Position numbers and translations under genes: made by a program
Notes under the pieces: generated by a model
The model's database searches: none
Seen by the model: the letters and a program-made list of their open reading frames with translations, nothing else
What the model was told of the DNA's origin: nothing
NCBI RefSeq assembly: GCF_000146165.2
Contig: NC_004347.2
Location: 682,001-746,000, forward strand
From: Shewanella oneidensis MR-1
Lineage (GTDB): Bacteria > Pseudomonadota > Gammaproteobacteria > Enterobacterales > Shewanellaceae
Reading direction: 5' to 3'
Length of the DNA: 64,000 nt
Part shown: positions 35,279 to 45,854 of the stretch, one piece after another
Numbering within the stretch: the stretch's first letter is position 1
Layout: each line of letters starts with the position of its first letter

Positions 35279-35647
35279 ATGAAGCCTACAAAGTTAAAGC
35301 TGATCTCAGGATTATCCGTCGTAACGTGCTGCCTTATATCTTATGGGGCAATTTCGGGTCCGTTAGCTCCTAATTGCACCCCTGAAAAAGTCGCTAAAAA
35401 TGGAGTCGTTAAATCAACGGTAGGTGTGAGTGGTCGTTGTACACCTGAAAAAGCCGCAGAGCGCAAAGCTGAAGATGTTAAAGAAGGGCTTGGTGATGCT
35501 AAGAATAATGTGACTGACTCAGTAAATGATAAAGTGATGCCTGTAAAACCCGATGAAAAGCTTACCGATAAAGCAGTAGACAGAATAAAACCCGATAAAA
35601 AAGAAGGCGTAGACGTGAAGAAAACCGTGAAAAAGGTGATTCAATAA
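35279..35647 (+). CDS. Small exported protein with paired CTPEK motifs
   Basis: I take ATG 35279 (122 residues) because GGAGA is 6 bases before it. A signal peptide (about 1-26, KLKLISGLSVVTCCLISYGAIS) is followed by two CTPEK motifs (CTPEKVAKNG and CTPEKAAERK), then a lysine/aspartate-rich helical tail (KPDEKLTDKAVDRIKPDKK). The protein should be in the periplasm. I do not recognise it; the Cys motifs may form a disulfide. It has its own upstream region. Confidence 0.7.
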   Translation: MKPTKLKLISGLSVVTCCLISYGAISGPLAPNCTPEKVAKNGVVKSTVGVSGRCTPEKAAERKAEDVKEGLGDAKNNVTDSVNDKVMPVKPDEKLTDKAVDRIKPDKKEGVDVKKTVKKVIQ

Positions 35648-36090
35648 CGGTTTAATAGGTGTATTCCTGCTTTGGTATGACTCAGTTTAAGTGAAATGGC
35701 CAATCGATAATTGTAACGGTATCGATTGGCCGCGCCGGGAAGCGTTTAAGGTAAAGTCGCGCGAGTCGATGGCCGCGCTAGTCACTAAAGTTGGTTTAAT
35801 ATTGAATGAAAAGCTACACATCACTGGCAGTAAAATTAACGTAAATATGCCATAGACCTATGGTTATCCTCATTGCTGCCATTATGCTGCAAGCACGATT
35901 TATACTGGCGCCGAGCAACAAGAATTCTCCCAATCAAAGCCGATGGTGCAGTTAAGTCGATGGCTAAGGGCTGATGGCAGAATGTGCATTTTCATTTTAG
36001 GGACGCGAAGATATCAGCTAAACCTGTTGCAATAAACGGGATACTTTGGGATTATCAATCCCACATAATGAGATTGAAATTAAGTTAGAG
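35648..36090. other. Intergenic region before the LysR gene
   Basis: About 440 bases with no supported gene. It should contain the promoter of the LysR gene. I see a GC-rich short stretch (about 35725-35780) with GGCCGCG repeated, but no clear structure or RNA gene. Confidence 0.4.
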
Positions 36091-37080
36091 ATGAAAACAG
36101 AGGACCTCGCGTTATTTCACCGAATCGCCGAAACCGGCAGTTTGATTGAAGCGGCTGATTTGCTTAACTTACCTAAATCGACCGTGAGTCGGCGTTTACA
36201 GGCATTGGAAGATGAGCTGAATATCAAGCTATTCCACCGCCAGAGTCGCTCGATGACGCTCACTTCGGCGGGAAGCCATTTTTACCAACGTTCACAGAAC
36301 ATCTTGGCACAGCTCGATGAAACCTTGTTCGAGATGACCAATGACGATGCCGAGATCCGCGGCCATTTGCGCATACAAATGTTTCCTATCCACAGTATGA
36401 ATGTACTCATGCAAGCGATTTTCCGCTTTATGGATCTGCACCCTAAGCTCACGGTGGAAGTGATTAGTAGCGCTGAATCGGTTGATATGGTTAAGAATAA
36501 TCTCGACGTAGCCTTCGTGGTCGAACCCGCATTAGATACCTTAGATCTAGTGGTGCGGCCGATATTCACCACGGATCTGTGTTTTTATGCCAGCCCAACA
36601 TATTTGGCAAAATACGGCACGCCAAACACGACAAAAGAGATTGAGTCCCATAATGTGTCGTTATTTAGGCTATCAAATGGCAAGATCTTCAATGAGTTAT
36701 GGATAGGTGCCGAGCAGGAAGTCCGTGTACGTGGGAATTTTTGCTCCAACAGTGTCGAAGTCGCTGTGGAATTTGCCCTGCAAGGGCGCGGCATTGTCTA
36801 TGCACCCGCAGAAGTCGTGGCTGATCTCGTCGCATCAGGACAGTTAATTACCCTGTTACCCGATATCCCACCCCATCCAGGTGAATGCTATTTGGCTTAT
36901 CCATCAAGGCGCTATGTGAGTTTGGCCAGCAGACGGTTTATCGACTTTATCATCCAAGAACTGGCGCCTAATGGCGTGCCAACCAACCTCAATGCCTTAG
37001 GTGTGCGCCGAGTCTGTAAAGCATCGGAGGAGTCATATCCAGCCGATGATGTGCGCTTTCGCTTTAAAAGTGTCACCTAA
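36091..37080 (+). CDS. LysR-family transcriptional regulator
   Basis: I take ATG 36091 (329 residues, MKTEDLALFHRI). The N-terminal winged helix-turn-helix is classical: IAETGSLIEAADLLNLPKSTVSRRLQALE (about 9-37) then KLFHRQSRSMTLTSAG. Residues about 88-300 are the LysR substrate-binding domain. The first residues resemble the CrgA/AaeR-like subgroup. The target and inducer are not visible. It runs toward the MATE gene, with only 3 bases between the stops and no clear terminator. Confidence 0.9.
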   Translation: MKTEDLALFHRIAETGSLIEAADLLNLPKSTVSRRLQALEDELNIKLFHRQSRSMTLTSAGSHFYQRSQNILAQLDETLFEMTNDDAEIRGHLRIQMFPIHSMNVLMQAIFRFMDLHPKLTVEVISSAESVDMVKNNLDVAFVVEPALDTLDLVVRPIFTTDLCFYASPTYLAKYGTPNTTKEIESHNVSLFRLSNGKIFNELWIGAEQEVRVRGNFCSNSVEVAVEFALQGRGIVYAPAEVVADLVASGQLITLLPDIPPHPGECYLAYPSRRYVSLASRRFIDFIIQELAPNGVPTNLNALGVRRVCKASEESYPADDVRFRFKSVT

Positions 37081-37083
37081 ATG

Positions 37084-38442
37084 CTAAAGGGTGTCGGCGG
37101 TTGTGGCTTTTACGGGCTCGCAAATCCGCTGGGCTAGATAATAACAGGCAATCCCCATCAGCAAGTTAGTGATGGGGAGTGCGAGCAATAAGCCTTTCAC
37201 GCCATCGATATAAGACCCAAGCGCAGCCAGTGGCAGCATCAATAGCACTAAGCGGCACAGGTTAATCACTAATGAGCTCATCGGTCTGTGGTAAGCATTT
37301 AGCGCAGTGGCGAAAATAATCACTATCCCCAGCGGACCATAGGCGCAGGGCAAAACCAGAATATAAAAACTTAACCACTCTAACACCTGCGGATCGGTAC
37401 TGAATAAACTCGCGAGTGGCTGGGCAAAAAATGCCAGCGGAATATAGAGTAAGGTTTGGAATACTAAGATAAATTTAAGCGATAGCAGCAAAGCCTGCTT
37501 CGCCCTTTGGGGTTGGCCAGCACCGAGATTTTGTGCAATAAACGGCATCAGGCTCGATGATAATGCCATGACCACAATTAACAGCACCGATTCTAAGCGC
37601 GTACCCGCACCAAACGCTGCCACCGCGCTATGGTCGATATGCGCCAGCATCGCCATGATCACCGCATTGGCCAGTGGATTGATTAAATTCATCAAAGCCG
37701 CAGGTTGGGCGATATGGGCAAGCTTGCTCCAATTGGCGCGCATTCTATCGATATCAAATGCCGCCCGCTCAAGCATTCGATGCTTAATGATCAGCAAATA
37801 ACCCGAGAGCGACAACGCGACAAGCCATGAGAACAGGGTCGCAATTGCCGCACCTTGGATCTCTAAACGGGGAAAAGGCCCAATGCCGAAGATAAGCAAA
37901 GGATCGAGGATTAAGTTAATGATCGCCGCCAGCGTCATAATCATCGCCGGGGAGCGGGTGTCTCCCGTCGAACGTAGGCCTTGGTTGCCCACCATTAATA
38001 ACACCAACAGCGGCGCGCCCACATACCAATACATCATATAGTCATGAATGAGCGGCAAACTGGTTTCATTGGCGCCAAGCAAACTAAACAGTGGCTCGAT
38101 AAAAATGCTGCCAAGGGCGGATAAACTGGCGATAAGGATAAAAGTGAGCAGCAGCGCATCGTGCAAAAAAACCTTTGCCTGCGGGGCGTTACCTGAACCA
38201 ATCAGCCGTCCAAGATTGGTCGATACCCCAGCACCCACGCCAATGGCAATGCTGGAAATAATCAAGGTTACTGGAAAAGTAAAACTGATCGCTGCTAAGG
38301 CTTCTGTCCCTAACTGGCTGATAAAAAAAGTGTCAGCAAGGCTAAACCCGAGAATGGTCATAATGCCAATCAAGTTGGGGAGGCTCATGTTGAGCAGTAC
38401 ACGACCAATTGGCGCGCTAAGCAGCCCGTGTCTGTCTTTCAT
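37084..38442 (-). CDS. MATE-family multidrug efflux protein
   Basis: A 452-residue inner-membrane protein with 12 predicted helices. Family features: GRVLLNMSLPNLIGIMTI (helix 1), the AISFTFPVTLIISSIAIGVGAG block, and the mirrored second half from about residue 240 (PAALMNLINPLANAVIMAML). It exports cationic compounds with Na+ or H+; the substrate is unknown. It reads divergently from groES-groEL across about 227 bases. Confidence 0.92.
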   Translation of the reverse strand: MKDRHGLLSAPIGRVLLNMSLPNLIGIMTILGFSLADTFFISQLGTEALAAISFTFPVTLIISSIAIGVGAGVSTNLGRLIGSGNAPQAKVFLHDALLLTFILIASLSALGSIFIEPLFSLLGANETSLPLIHDYMMYWYVGAPLLVLLMVGNQGLRSTGDTRSPAMIMTLAAIINLILDPLLIFGIGPFPRLEIQGAAIATLFSWLVALSLSGYLLIIKHRMLERAAFDIDRMRANWSKLAHIAQPAALMNLINPLANAVIMAMLAHIDHSAVAAFGAGTRLESVLLIVVMALSSSLMPFIAQNLGAGQPQRAKQALLLSLKFILVFQTLLYIPLAFFAQPLASLFSTDPQVLEWLSFYILVLPCAYGPLGIVIIFATALNAYHRPMSSLVINLCRLVLLMLPLAALGSYIDGVKGLLLALPITNLLMGIACYYLAQRICEPVKATTADTL

Positions 38443-38546
38443 GGAGAAAATAGTGCCTTGTTTGCGAGCGGAGGCGGAATTCTAGCAGGATTGTGCCCAC
38501 TTGAAAAAACCGACATCAAAAATTTGAATTTTTTTTTGTAAAGGCA

Positions 38547-38575
38547 CTTGGATCTGGCGGGGGTGAACCCCATAT
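38547..38575 (+). promoter_or_regulatory. Sigma-32 heat-shock promoter of groES-groEL
   Basis: A -35 element CTTGGAT at 38547-38553 and a -10 element CCCCATAT at 38568-38575 are 14 bases apart, close to the heat-shock consensus CTTGAAA-N13/15-CCCCATNT. Transcription should begin near 38582, leaving a leader of about 88 bases. A further CTTGAAA at about 38499 has no matching -10. Confidence 0.85.
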
Positions 38576-38669
38576 CACACACATCAAAGGGGAAGGCGGA
38601 AATGCCTCCTCTTTTTCATCACAAAATCGCCTCGATTGTTGGGCATTAAATCATTAGGAGAGTTCATAG

Positions 38670-38960
38670 ATGAATATTCGTCCATTACATGACCGCGTAA
38701 TCGTTAAGCGTCTAGAAGTTGAATCAACTTCTGCGGGTGGCATCGTATTAACCGGTAGCGCCGCCGAAAAATCGACTCGCGGGGAAGTGCTTGCAGTAGG
38801 TAACGGCCGTATTTTAGAAAACGGCACTGTAAGACCTCTGGATGTGAAAGTGGGTGATGTAGTGATCTTCAATGAAGGTTACGGCGTTAAGAAAGAAAAA
38901 ATCGACGGTCAAGAAGTCTTGATCCTGTCAGAAGCTGACCTGATGGCCATCGTAGGTTAA
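38670..38960 (+). CDS. groS: Co-chaperonin GroES
   Basis: A 96-residue lid of the chaperonin. It opens [19 protein letters not shown]; the mobile loop is [18 protein letters not shown]; and the C-terminal [15 protein letters not shown] segment is intact. AGGAGAG precedes ATG 38670. It precedes groEL by 58 bases in one operon, driven by the heat-shock promoter. Confidence 0.97.
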   Translation: MNIRPLHDRVIVKRLEVESTSAGGIVLTGSAAEKSTRGEVLAVGNGRILENGTVRPLDVKVGDVVIFNEGYGVKKEKIDGQEVLILSEADLMAIVG

Positions 38961-38997
38961 TCCACGGCATCAATTCGACATTCCAATTAATCATTAA

Positions 38998-40656
<1,659 letters not shown>

Positions 40657-40821
40657 TCCTAGCTGGTTTAAATCGGTGATTACGGCGTTGCTGCTCGCTC
40701 ACATACAAACAACGTATGCTACGCTCACAGCGCCTTGTACTAACACGATTTATCCTGCGCAAAAGCATCGGTGGTCTTTAGCTTAATCGCTTAAAACCCA
40801 AATAGTTGTAAGAGAAAAATG

Positions 40822-40860
40822 AAAACCCCGACTCGGGTAACTGAGTCGGGGTTTTGTTTT
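40822..40860 (+). terminator. Terminator after groEL
   Basis: AAAACCCCGACTC pairs with GAGTCGGGGTTTT around an 8-base loop, followed by GTTTTTT. It lies 165 bases after the groEL stop. Confidence 0.92.
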
Positions 40861-40887
40861 TTGACTGGCGACTTGGGTAAGTATTAG

Positions 40888-41053
40888 GTGTACTTATCTA
40901 CACTTTTTGGGTTTTAAGCACTGAAATCGCTATGAAGGTGTAACATTGTACACTTTTGGTTGGCTTGTCATTATCAACAATCAAAAAGTGTACTTATATA
41001 CACTTTTTGATTGAATGGGACTGATATTAAGGCTAAGGTGTATGAAGATACAC
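40888..41053 (+). promoter_or_regulatory. Four palindromic operators before hipB at exactly 50-bp spacing
   Basis: GTGTA-N6-TACAC palindromes stand at 40888-40903, 40938-40953, 40988-41003 and 41038-41053. Each starts exactly 50 bases after the last, and each is followed by TTTTTG or TTTTGG. The HipB repressor, alone or with HipA, is the natural ligand because hipBA modules are autoregulated through several operators. The last lies just before hipB. Confidence 0.85.
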
Positions 41054-41067
41054 TTTTGGAGACGATA

Positions 41068-41304
41068 ATGGCATCACCGTTAAATCAACAATCCCTCGGC
41101 TTGTTAATTAAAGAACGCAGGAAAAGTGCTGCTCTTACTCAAGACGTGGCGGCCATGCTGTGCGGCGTAACCAAAAAAACGCTGATCCGAGTTGAAAAGG
41201 GCGAGGATGTTTATATCTCAACCGTATTCAAAATCCTTGATGGTCTGGGGATTGATATCGTTTCGGCTCAAACCAGCGACACCGAAACTAACGGCTGGTA
41301 TTAA
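41068..41304 (+). CDS. hipB: HipB antitoxin, Xre-type repressor
   Basis: I take ATG 41068 (78 residues) with GGAGA just upstream; a start at TTG 41011 would put operator 4 inside the gene. The helix-turn-helix is [25 protein letters not shown] (about 23-47). HipB neutralises HipA and represses the operon. The gene ends 3 bases before hipA. A short C-terminal tail ends in tryptophan (NGWY), as known for HipB proteins that carry such an end. Confidence 0.9.
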
Positions 41305-41307
41305 CTT

Positions 41308-42609
41308 ATGAGTACAGCTAAAACGCTTACGCTAGAGATGCACCTCGGTGATTTAATGATCGGGGAGTTATCCTTTGATGCCACGGCCGACACCTTTGCC
41401 GTGCATTACACCAAAGACTGGCAGCAAAGTGGATTTCCACTTTCACCAACTATTCCCTTAGATGGCACAGGAACGAGCAATCAAATATCAATGTTTTTGG
41501 TTAACTTATTGCCAGAAAACAAAGGATTAGATTATCTGATTGAATCGCTTGGCGTCTCTAAGGGGAATACCTTTGCCTTGATCCGCGCCATTGGTCTCGA
41601 TACCGCAGGCGCCATTGCTTTCGTTCCTAAAGGGGCTTTACTGCCTGAAACACAATTGCGGCCAATTAAGGCTGAAGAAGTTATTCAACGCATTGAAGAT
41701 CCCACAATGTGGCCGATGGAAATTTGGGACGGCAAACCTCGACTATCGGTAGCGGGTGTTCAACCTAAATTAAACCTGTTTTATAACGGGAAAGAATTTG
41801 CCTTTGCCGAAGGCACGCTGTCATCGACCCATATTGTTAAATTCGAAAAATATCATCATTTAGTGATCAATGAATTTATAACGATGCGCTTAGCCAAAGT
41901 GCTTGGGATGAATGTGGCGAATGTCGATATTGTTCATTTTGGCCGTTACAAAGCCCTTTGTGTTGAACGCTTTGACAGACGCAATATTCCAGGCGAGCAA
42001 AGAGTGTTAAGAAGGCACATTGTTGATAGCTGCCAAGCACTTGGTTTTAGTGTAAGCAAAAAATATGAACGTAATTTTGGTACGGGGCGCGATGTTAAAG
42101 ATATTCGTGAGGGGGTAAGTTTTAACAGGCTATTTAGTCTTGCCGCAAAATGCCGCAATCCCGTGGCAGCTAAGCAGGATATGCTGCAATGGGCGCTATT
42201 CAATTTACTGACCGGCAATGCCGATGCACACGGTAAAAACTACTCATTTTTTATGACGCCAAGCGGAATGGAGCCAACTCCTTGGTACGATTTGGTCAGC
42301 GTAGATATGTATGAGGATTTTGAACAACAGCTTGCGATGGCTATTGATGACGAGTTTGATCCAAATAGCATTTACGCATATCAATTAGCCGCATTTATGG
42401 ATGGTTTGGGTTTACCAAGAAATTTATTAATTAGTAACTTAACGAGAATAGCGCGAAGAATACCGCAGGCAATAGCGGAGGTGATTTTAATGCTCCCGCC
42501 CCTTGATGAAGATGAAGCATCATTTGTGGCTCATTACAAAACCCAGTTACTGGCGAGATGTGAACGTTACCTTGGTTTTGTTGACGAGGTCAGGGATGTG
42601 GAAGTGTAG
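41308..42609 (+). CDS. hipA: HipA serine/threonine kinase toxin
   Basis: A 433-residue HipA kinase. Toxins of this family phosphorylate glutamyl-tRNA synthetase, causing growth arrest. S147 in LSVAGVQPK is at the place of the E. coli autophosphorylated serine. Catalytic D306 lies in GNADAHGKNYSFF and the metal-binding D328 in WYDLV. All key residues are kept, so the toxin should be active. It is paired with hipB in one operon. Confidence 0.94.
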   Translation: MSTAKTLTLEMHLGDLMIGELSFDATADTFAVHYTKDWQQSGFPLSPTIPLDGTGTSNQISMFLVNLLPENKGLDYLIESLGVSKGNTFALIRAIGLDTAGAIAFVPKGALLPETQLRPIKAEEVIQRIEDPTMWPMEIWDGKPRLSVAGVQPKLNLFYNGKEFAFAEGTLSSTHIVKFEKYHHLVINEFITMRLAKVLGMNVANVDIVHFGRYKALCVERFDRRNIPGEQRVLRRHIVDSCQALGFSVSKKYERNFGTGRDVKDIREGVSFNRLFSLAAKCRNPVAAKQDMLQWALFNLLTGNADAHGKNYSFFMTPSGMEPTPWYDLVSVDMYEDFEQQLAMAIDDEFDPNSIYAYQLAAFMDGLGLPRNLLISNLTRIARRIPQAIAEVILMLPPLDEDEASFVAHYKTQLLARCERYLGFVDEVRDVEV

Positions 42610-42734
42610 CTCTAGCTACAGTTTATGACCCAGCGGTAATTTTTAAGGGGGTTGTGAAATGCTATCACCTTTGGTTTGTTTGTTAATCTATAGAGTTGAG
42701 CATATCTCATAATTCTTGATTGCTTTTAAAGGCA

Positions 42735-43010
42735 AAATCAAAGTCGTGGGGCTTCACCCCACACCCGACCAAGAGGGGAAAAGCGCCTGTTCCCCTTTTG
42801 GAAATCCCCCGGCGTCCCTAGCGAAGTTACATGCATTAATTAGTGGCTTTGTGCTTATTCGAAAATTGCTAACGCTTCCGATGGTACATCCCCTTTCCTT
42901 TAAATAAAGAGTCCGAAAGCTAGCGAGGCATCCATGCCTCGCTCACGCGCTTTTCTTCAACGCCCTTCAGCAACTTCGCAGGGGAGGGTGAACTTCTGTT
43001 ATCTCGGTTT
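42735..43010. repeat. Left copy of an imperfect inverted repeat flanking the KAP island
   Basis: This noncoding stretch contains GTCGTGGGGCTTCACCCCAC-ACCCGACCAAG (about 42741-42772), a GCGAGGCATCCATGCCTCGC palindrome (about 42922-42942) and a GGTGAACTTCTGT segment (about 42985-42998). The same three blocks occur in reverse order and opposite orientation at 48815-49050. Between the blocks the two copies differ. The rest of 42610-43101 shows no gene. Confidence 0.7.
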
Positions 43011-43101
43011 AGGCTGTTAATCCCAGAGAAGTTACAGTAGTCCTATTTTTTAGAAAATTAACAATGAAAGTCTGTTAAATTCCCTAGTGTATTTAAACTT
43101 A

Positions 43102-43630
43102 TTAATTTTCAGTTAACTCTGTAGTTAATTCTTCAGATGGTGACTCCTTGGTGGCACCAAGATTAAAGGTATCATTAATCAACAATGCAGTGCTAACTTC
43201 CTTCTCATCTTCTGAATTTAATCCAATTTGAACGCGGCCAATAAGACTTTCTAAAGGTTCTTTGAATGATAATGAGTTTATACTTGTAATCCATTGTATT
43301 CTAACGATATTTTTAGTATCTAACCAACGGTTTATTCGTTGCATTAATAATGTCTCATTAATGGAGGTTAGATTTTTCTTAAATAAAGGACTAAGTACAT
43401 TAAATAAGTCATCATCTAAATAGTCATCTTCAGTATTAAAATAAGATTTAGTTATTTTTGGTGCTATAGTTTTATTAAGGTCTGTCGTTTTTGATAAAAG
43501 TTCTGGAATAAGTTTGACTAATTCTTTCTTAATGTTATATTTCTTATCCGAAGAAACGACTTCAATTAAATAGTCATTGAGTGCATCTGAGAATATATAG
43601 TTTTTATTATTGACAATGCCTAGTAAGTCG
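43102..43630 (-). pseudogene. KAP-type NTPase gene, C-terminal part behind an IS256-family element
   Basis: The frame continues the upstream piece after precise removal of the IS and one target copy: the junction reads NGDLLGIVNNKNYIFSDAL. About 175 residues follow to the stop at 43102. The apparent ATG at 43668 lies inside the IS, so it is not a real start. It is AT-rich, mainly helical, and ends in SPSEELTTELTEN. On its own it is unlikely to be expressed. Confidence 0.75.
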
Positions 43631-44937
43631 AGACTATAAAATTTTCTGTGTAAGTGGCTGTTGATCATAACGACACACGGTCACTGTACATGATCATAAA
43701 CTGCGTCATGGCAGGCTTCCAATCTCGTAGTGGCATTGTCCACTTTTTAGCAATCTGGTGTAAAGCCAGATACAGTAACTTCAGCACCGCGTCATCGCTC
43801 GGAAATGACCGTCTGGTCTTGGTCACCTGACGTAGGCTGGCATTGAGTGATTCGATGGCGTTGGTGGTGTAAATCACCTTGCGGATTTCCGGGGGATAGT
43901 CGAAGAACACGCTAAGCCTGGTCCAGTTTTCACGCCAAGATTTGCTAATGCTTGGATGCTGCTTATCCCACGTCTTTGCAAATTGCTCCAGCGCCAGTTC
44001 GGCTTGCTGCAACGTGGCTGCGCCATAAATCGTTTTAAGATCTGCTGCAACGGCTTTACGCTCTTTCCAACTGACGAAGCGCAGGCTGTTGCGGATTTGA
44101 TGCACGATGCACAGCTGTACCTGCGTTTTAGGGTAAACCGCCTCTATCGCATCGGGAAAGCCCTTTAGCCCATCAACACAGGCGATGAAGATATCTTCTA
44201 CACCGCGGTTTTTCAGCTCGTTCATCACCGACAGCCAGAACTTAGCGCCTTCGGTTTGTGCTATCCATAAGCCCAGCAGCTCTTTCTCACCATCGGTGTT
44301 CACGCCAAGGGCAAGGTAGACGGATTTGTTCTGGATGCTGCCAGAATCACGGCTACGCACGACCAAACAGTCTAAATACACTATCGGGTATACCGGTGCT
44401 AATGGCCGCAATTGCCAGGCTTTGACCTCATCCAATACGGCATTGGTGATCTGAGAGATAAACGTCGGCGAGACTTCAACACCATAGGTTTCTTCAAAGT
44501 GGGCTTGGATATCACGGGTAGACATGCCTCTGGCGTAAAGCGAGACAATTCGCTCATCAAAGCCACCGAGCTGTTTCTCGCCTTTCTTAATCAGTTTAGG
44601 CTCGAAGCTGCCATTACGGTCTCGCGGTGTTTCAAGCTCAATGTCGCCGTGAATGCTGCGCACTGATTTACGGCTTTTACCGTTGCGGGAGTTACCAGTG
44701 TTAAAACCTGCCGCATCATGTTTGGCATAACCAAGATGCAGTTCCATCTCGGCTTCAAGAGCACGCTCAGCAAGTTTTTTAGTCAACTGCCTAAGGATAC
44801 CTTGCTCACCAAGCAGGTCTTGTGGGGATTCGTAATCAGCTAATAACTGATCGATAAGCTGGTCTGATACTGGCATTCTTTTATTCCTTTCAAATACATG
44901 GATAGAATGCCACTTACACAGTTCTTTTTACACTCTC
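43631..44937 (-). mobile_element. IS256-family insertion sequence
   Basis: About 1307 bp, bounded by imperfect inverted ends that share TGTGTAAGTGGC and are flanked by the 9-bp direct repeat AGTAAGTCG at 43622-43630 and 44938-44946. A 9-bp duplication is typical of IS256. One transposase gene fills the element. It split the KAP gene. Confidence 0.88.
43665..44876 (-). CDS. IS256-family (Mutator-type) transposase
   Basis: A 403-residue DDE transposase. N-terminal DNA-binding region (1-130, with GNSRNGKSRKSVRS), first Asp in VYLDCLVVRSRDSG, second Asp in FIACVDGLKGFPDAI, followed by CIVHQIRNSLRFV, and Glu in TTNAIESLNASLRQVTKTR. These are intact, so the element may be mobile. It starts 61 bases from the right IS end. 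Confidence 0.95.
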   Translation of the reverse strand: MPVSDQLIDQLLADYESPQDLLGEQGILRQLTKKLAERALEAEMELHLGYAKHDAAGFNTGNSRNGKSRKSVRSIHGDIELETPRDRNGSFEPKLIKKGEKQLGGFDERIVSLYARGMSTRDIQAHFEETYGVEVSPTFISQITNAVLDEVKAWQLRPLAPVYPIVYLDCLVVRSRDSGSIQNKSVYLALGVNTDGEKELLGLWIAQTEGAKFWLSVMNELKNRGVEDIFIACVDGLKGFPDAIEAVYPKTQVQLCIVHQIRNSLRFVSWKERKAVAADLKTIYGAATLQQAELALEQFAKTWDKQHPSISKSWRENWTRLSVFFDYPPEIRKVIYTTNAIESLNASLRQVTKTRRSFPSDDAVLKLLYLALHQIAKKWTMPLRDWKPAMTQFMIMYSDRVSL

Positions 44938-45854
44938 AGTAAGTCGCCATTATCGATCAAGCATTGAATCCAAATTTCTTTTGATGCTTTCTTTATCTCA
45001 TTATTTATAAATTCACGTGATTCTTTATTCTCTATGGGATAAAATATTTTGAATACACTTTGATATACTAATGGTTGATCTAGCATGTTCTCCATGTTGG
45101 CTTTGAAAGAACCGTAATTGATAAGCTTCTCAGCAAAATCATTTATTTCATTGTCATCAGCCCAGTCATATTCATCGATAAAGCATGCTCCTGCCCATGA
45201 TTTGTATTGATCAGTACTGAACTCTGATCTAATTATATTGATTGCTGTTTTGTTTCTTGGGTCTCTACATAACTCCCATATCAAATCAACTTTATCAATT
45301 TCTACAAATTTGCTATATATTTTCGATAGTAAATCTTTGTCTTCTGTACTGTGCCAAAATGATTTTACGAAATCAGAAATGTTTGGGTCATCCTGTAATG
45401 ACTTTATTGAGTCACTACATAATGCGACTAAAATTGGCAGGGAAGGATTAGTGTGACATTGAGAGTTGCGTCCAGCTAACCAAAAATTTGGATTCTTAAC
45501 AGCAGATTGAATTTTGTTTGAAATATCTTGGTTGCTGCTATTTGCAAGGGGAATACTAAATTTATATACTTCTTCACACTCATAGCTTCGATTGCTAATA
45601 TTTAGCCAAGTTGCCAATTTTCCTGCAACATCAATCCATTCATTAGACTGAGAGTTTATTTCATATGTTTTAATCAAATGATATAAAGACTCTTCATTAA
45701 TTGAAGGTCCCGTAAATTGCGCTTCTTCAGCAAGTTGTTTAATAGTATCCTTTTTTGGTAATACATTATCTAATGAAAAATTGCTACTGTCGATTTGATT
45801 AATCCAAACTTTCCAATTTTCTATTGTTAGCTTGTTATATAACATTCTTTCCAA
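44938..45854 (-). pseudogene. KAP-type NTPase gene, middle/C-terminal part before the IS
   Basis: This piece (about 305 residues) runs from an apparent TTG start at 45854 to the IS junction. The frame is open upstream to an A7 run at about 45865-45871, where a -1 shift would join it to the upstream piece. It is helical, Trp-rich (WKVWINQID, WLNISNRSYECEE) and AT-rich; it belongs to the large C-terminal region of the NTPase. After the junction it picks up RV from the IS and stops at 44928. I do not recognise a named domain. Confidence 0.7.

Noticed and set aside
38499..38506. A CTTGAAAA that could be a second heat-shock -35 box
   Set aside because: No CCCCAT-like -10 element is found at the proper distance; the pair at 38547-38575 is much better.
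40657..40821. Imperfect inverted repeat after groEL (GGCG..CGCC with CATAC/GTATG)
   Set aside because: The stem is broken by several mismatches, and the clear terminator lies further on. It is too weak to name.
42716..42907. A short open frame after hipA
   Set aside because: It reads through the inverted-repeat element and has no ribosome site or family likeness.
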